Positions 52,301-58,300 of a DNA stretch of 64,000 nt are shown one piece after another. Source of the DNA: Seriola aureovittata. Taxonomy: Eukaryota > Chordata > Actinopteri > Carangiformes > Carangidae. The notes under the pieces are model-generated. The model made no database searches. It saw only the letters and a program-made list of their open reading frames with translations, and had not been told where the DNA came from. The first letter of the stretch is position 1, and every line of letters starts with the position of its first letter. Position numbers and translations under genes: made by a program. Location of the stretch: contig NC_079386.1 of NCBI RefSeq assembly GCF_021018895.1, positions 9,529,835 to 9,593,834 of the forward strand, in the 5' to 3' direction.

Positions 52301-55300
52301 GTTTTCTCCAGACTACATGACTAATGCAAGATACTTTTCTATTTTCTTCTTCTTCTTCTTCTTAATATGACACAAGGGCTTCCGATTAAAAGCTTCTTAT
52401 TTTAATAAGTAAAGCTTTCAACCACAAACCTCAACCCTCAACATCTGGGTCAAGGCTAGTCAAGGCTAATCAGTCATTTTACAATAGCTTCGCTCAGATA
52501 CTCGAAATAATTAAAATTCCAAGTAAAAGAGACTTTTTTTTTTTTTCACTCAGCTGTTAATTATCACCAAATATTGAAAGAGGTTCCTTAAATATGAGAA
52601 AGGAAATGCATGAAAACTGCTGTCAATAGACATGCAACGCTCCAGTAGCTGGATGTGTTTGTCAACACTTTTTGCCCGGATGAAAGGGAACGTGATCGCG
52701 AATACAAGGCAGAGATTGAGAGGATAAAATGCTTTGGTGTCATACCGCTCCAGAAACTTGTTTATCACGTCTGCTATTTTGAAGCATCAACAAATCATCT
52801 CCACCGTCGAGTCATTTAAAGGAGTATACAGTGACAAAGGATTTAGACTTTTAAAGACATTCATCAGAAAGTTCTCTCGGCAAACCAGATTACAGGGAAG
52901 TAAATCCAATTCATTTCATCAAACCGCTTATGAAAATTGTAATTTTGGTGTTTCTTGGAAAGTGTGCAAACATGACTTCTTCATTTATTTTCTTGCCCCT
53001 CTCAAGCGATGCAGCATTGTGCCATCTGACTGCAAAAGCCTTGAAACAGAATCTGGGCATCCTGTCAGGGGAAAAAAAAAGAAAAAAAAGTGCTGAATAA
53101 CAAGCAAAAAAAAAAAAAAAAAAATCAATTCAGTGGAATTCCCTCTCAAAAACACGTTAATAAAAAGTATTCTACCACAATGCATTTGACAGCGGCACAG
53201 TGGATAGAGTTAACACCCGAGTCTCTCAGGTTGTACAGAATATAGATACCAGGCTGCTTCGCATCAAATAGCAAAAACCGTCCTCGCTGGCATCTCTCCC
53301 CAACACTCTCCCCAGTCATCACATCTCTTGATGGAGGGCTCGAGTTCCACACGGCTCGCGATCCAAATTCGCTCTGGGCGCCTGCACGCGTAGACACTAA
53401 TGCATAGTTAAAATGATGGATTAATGTTCGACACAGGGAGGAAGTGTCAAGATCTCAGTAATTAGGCACTCAGCTCAGCACCATCAACAGATCCAGCTTT
53501 TTATCCATCGTGGAGAAGCTGAACTGGTGGGGGGGGGGGACCTACATGGATGTTCCATAAAGACAAAGGCGGAGCTAGAAATTATTCACGCAATTTAGCA
53601 CCCCTGACTTCTTCCCAGGCTGGATCTGATGGAGACAAGAGTGCGCCAGAAAGTGCGTTCCGCCGTCCCGAGCATCATAAGGAACAGATGCAAACAGAAT
53701 TGCACTCATCCGCGCCTGCTCCCATGTTGTTATTAAGGAATTATGTGTTGAGGAGCGGATATTTCTTGATGATTCCTCCTTTGTATTCTCCACCAGCCCC
53801 CAACCCACCCACCCACCAGTCCCCCCCCACCCACCCACTCGCCCTGCTTTCCTTCGCACGTGAGGGAATGAGCTTGCAGCTGACACTCTTGCGGCGCTCC
53901 TCTCGAGAGCGGTGTCATGCAATCATCCTGATAGCGTTGCGTGTTCAATTTATCCCAGCATTCAGGATTATTGCTACACAATCAGTGCGGTTTTGGAAAT
54001 TGTCCAATTTATCAAACACAGACACAATAAGTGGGGGATCTGTCACTGGGAGAATTTAAAAGGGGGCTGGTGTTTATGGAATACACTGTAATTAGGGCAA
54101 GCAGCAACAGCAACAACAAATTACTGGTTTTTAATTTTATTTTGTTTTTTTTTTATCAAAACAACACTGATTTCCAAGCAAAAGCATATTATGCCTAATT
54201 AATACTAAACTAGAATTGGAATAATACTGAAAGATGAGCCTAAATCAGCCGTACAGTACTGTATTTCATTAAGCACAAGCATAGTAAATATTCCTGCAAT
54301 TAAAATGCCATCAAAAAGTATACAACCAACTTTGAAAAGATGGGGGAGAGTCACAAGGTAATATAATAATCTCCATTGGTATGACAGATTCAGAGCATTG
54401 AAAGGAACAGGACACTCTGCCAGGGGATCTAATTGCTGTGTACCAGTACTTCGGATAAAAGATGTTTATCCGCTCTGGCATAGTGCATAATGGAAGCATA
54501 TGCATGTGTCGTCCTCATAAGTCTTGAATTGGGGTTCTTTAAAAATAATAGCATCACATCATGTTGACGGGGGTGGGGGGAGAGGGGGGGGTGTCTTGTA
54601 AACAGGAAATGAATGCAAGTCACAAACATTTTCAGCATACTTGACATTCCGTATAATATATCCAAACACTTGAAAATAAATTATTTTTATCACCGCTGAA
54701 GAAAAACAAACATCAGGGAATCTTGCAGCATTCATGTTTCAGGTTGCAGCCTTCAAATCTGCAGCTAATCACGGGGCTCAGACTGTGAAGGTTGCTTTGG
54801 TGTGGTTGGTGGTATGTGGTCGGGAAACTGATGAGTCATTCAAGCAAGATCCTGGCAGCAAGTATCTGAGGACAAGCATCACATAAATAGAAAATGAGCC
54901 TGTGTTCTGTTTGTGCAAAGGAGGCGCGGCTGGAGCGAAGTAATGACCATCTTGACTAAAGAGAGGATGCGTCACTTCGTTCAGGGGTTATTTCAGCAGC
55001 GGCACATCCAGAATTAGACCAAATATGAACTTTGATCTGTGGAGGAAAGGAAATAATACTCCACTTCAGCTCATAAGACTATTAATGCCACAAACAATAA
55101 TAATAGTGAAACATGGAACCGTTGCGCGCCCACCCCCCCATTCTGTTGTTACGGCTCTCAAGCTTTCTATTCTCGAAAGTCTCGGTTATTTCTGAAAAAA
55201 TGATAGATGACTCATTCCTGATGACTGCTGCTGGCAGATTTTAGAAGCGGAAGCTATCTAGCTAATTAAGCTAACGTGTGCAACGTGTTCTAAGACCCGT

Positions 55301-58300
55301 AGTTAGACATTAGGAGCGAAGGAGGAAGTTTGGTGACGTAAGAGTGCCGGAGCCGCTTCAGGAGGAGGTTGGGGTGGAGGTCTGGGGCCGCACACTTTCT
55401 TTTTTTTTTTTGTCCAGCCTCAAGGAACCAAACAGTGTCCTGAGTGGTTACTGTAGTCTGTCCTGTTTGAGTGTAGAAATGTACCAGTACATGTGTTGTG
55501 TTGGCCATGTCGACGCTTTTTTTCTTTTATGTAATTTATGTGTGTTAGCACTTGTATGCTGCCTGAATGTGGAGCGCAACAGCAAAACACAAAAAAAAAC
55601 AACAACAAAAAAAAGACGACGGCCTTCAAACTAATGGCCGGCATTAACAATACAATTAATACACTTTCCATCGGTCCCATTAGCCATGTCAGTTCAGCTC
55701 TGCCACTTTCATGTAGCAAAAACCCCTCGCATTAATGATCATGTGATCATTTGGATGTTAATGGCTGTCACTGCTCAGCTGCATCTGCCCAACTGATATG
55801 AATGTTATCTCTCTCTCTCTCTCTTTCTCTCTTCCTCTCTGTCTATATCTCAATTTATTTTCCCACCTACCTTCTTCTGTCTCTCCACTCTTTTTTCTGT
55901 CTCACTCTGTCTCTTTCTGGCTGCTCCAGGGGCTATGGCTAACCATCTTATACCTAATGCACTCCTACGTCCTCATGGCACTAACAATCCCTATAATACA
56001 TTGCTTGGGGAATCGGCAGTCTATAACAACCCTCTGGGCATGTACAACACACAAGGTGTGCTAGCTTCTTTTCATTCTTTAACATTGTGGCTAGGGCAGT
56101 GTTTTTTTTCATGTGTAGTCCTGCAGAAACTGTGAGGTTTTGCACGTCTTTGTTCCTGGCCAGGATAAGAAAACAACTTTATTATTGGAGAAGTAATGGA
56201 TTTGCACTAAGCTGGAATTTCTGCGTTCAACCTTGAAGGTTTTTACAGGGCTTTAATTTAAAAAAAAAAAAAACACTGCTCTAGATGTTGTGTGTTAGCA
56301 TTGAACAAACTATAGCTTTATCACAAAAAAATCCCACACGTTTGTCCTGTGGGGTTTTTCATTGGAGGTGTGTCCTGGCTTCTGGTCAGGGCGTGCAATT
56401 CGGTTACACTCAGTCATGGCTGTTTGGCCGACAAAAAGAGAAATATCCTCAAAAATCAAGAGTGGGTGCCCATAGGGAGCCGGATACATCCCCAGTCATT
56501 TATTTTAAATGTGCTCTAATGTTGTCAGTGAAGCTTGCCGTGTCTTCTGTCTCTCTCTGTTCTTACTGTCAGCATTTCTTTCTTTTTAAAGCGCTGTTGG
56601 ATTGTCAAACATTGTTGTTCTGCGATAAATGTCAGTGAATCTGATGTAAAAATCTAAAACACAAGTCATTTATGCTGCATAAAAAAACTAAACAAACAAA
56701 CATGAGGGTTTCCGTTACTTTGATTCTCTCAGTGCTCTAATATTTTTGTAAATATAATTCCTCCTTCAGTGGAACTTCACAAAAACTAAAGTTTAAAACT
56801 TTTAATTGTAATAATGACAAATTCATATATTCAAAATGTGGGATAATAACTCAACGTAGATTTGATTGTACACATTATTTTTAAGGTGTTTTTTCTGTGG
56901 GATGTTTTTCCAATATACTGGCCTATACACCGATATAAATATTAGATCTGTATTAGATCTGAGTATCAGAAACCACCTCTGATCAGCCACCCAGCAATTG
57001 ACTTTTTTTCCTGGGATCTAGTCTGACTGACTATTTTTCCCCTCTACAGAGGTGTTATTATTTTTTTCCCCAACACTCAGCAGTCAATATGAGATTGCTG
57101 CAACTTCAAGAGTCTGTAAAAACCGAGAAACTTGTGTAAAACTGAGATAAAAAAGAAAAACTCACAGAGAGCTTTGATCAGTGGATAATTTATGTATGTG
57201 ATACAAGTGCTGCAATGGAGCTCTTGACAGAGGGCTATAATTCACTAACACTGCCACAGATGTAAAATAAATATCTGGAATGATGAAAATGCTAATGCAT
57301 CAAAAGATTTACGGGCGCATTTGACGCTCAAACACATTTGCTATGTTTTACTCTGAGGATCCTTCAAAGAGACGTCTTTTCTTCTATTTTTGTTAACAGA
57401 TATGTTGTGGTTCTTCCTGTGGTTACACAAAGTTTTGCATGGTGACTTAAAACAACTGCATACTAGAAAACATTTTCTTGATGCATCATCAGCATACTGT
57501 ATGTGCACTTTTCTCTTTCTACCTGTCACTGTTATGCTTATTGTGTTTTCTTTTCTTCTTTCCTTTCCCTCATGCTGTCCCTTAAAGAGCCCTACAGAGA
57601 GACAAGTATGGGAGTCAAACTAAACATTGCTTATCAAATGTAATTGACTTTGGCTTTACTTTCTTTTCACTCGATGCTGACAAAGGGGTAATGAAAAAAA
57701 AAAAGAAAATGCAATTCCCTTTGGAAGTAATAGTATTCTTTTATGACAAAGGCCCGCACCCTTTCAGATAGACCTGTAAAAATCAGTTTAAATCACTTCC
57801 TGAATTCCACTGATTCGTGTTGTTTGCACAGCTGGATATATATATATATATATATTTAAAAAAAAAAAAAAAAAGACTGCTTCTTACAGGCAAATATCAA
57901 TTGGCTCATTTGGTATCATACTATGAATAAGATAATCCAATTACAGTCAACATTCAGGCTCACCTCAACATTTCATAAGGGACGTCAATATAAATTGATC
58001 TGTATTTTATTCAGTGAATATTGAACAGCTGTGCCTTTGTCCGTGCACTTATTTAATTAATTATTATTATTGTATTATTGTATTTTACCAGTCACTTTGA
58101 TCAAGCCAATACACTTCTTGAAGGTCTCAGGAATGCATCTTGTCAAATTTTCAAGAGGTCAGACCGTGGGCTTGACATTTTTAACAAGCTGGTCGTCCTT
58201 GTCTGAGGTAGTTTGAATTATCATCAGAAATATCCTTTGATGCTGATGGCACGGACTTCGAAATTGGTCAAGTATGAAATCTACATTACATGTTCATGCA

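Larger units (their letters stand above)
56056..57587 (+). other. adgrl3: adgrl3 intron between tail cassettes
   Basis: Donor GTGTGC, acceptor CCTTAAAG after a CU-rich tract. Contains the TGCATG motif at 57436-57441. No gene recognised. Confidence 0.8.

Noticed and set aside
53550..54059. Plus-strand open frame of 169 codons
   Set aside because: Part is a CCCACC low-complexity stretch, and no family resemblance or exon phase link to adgrl3 was seen.
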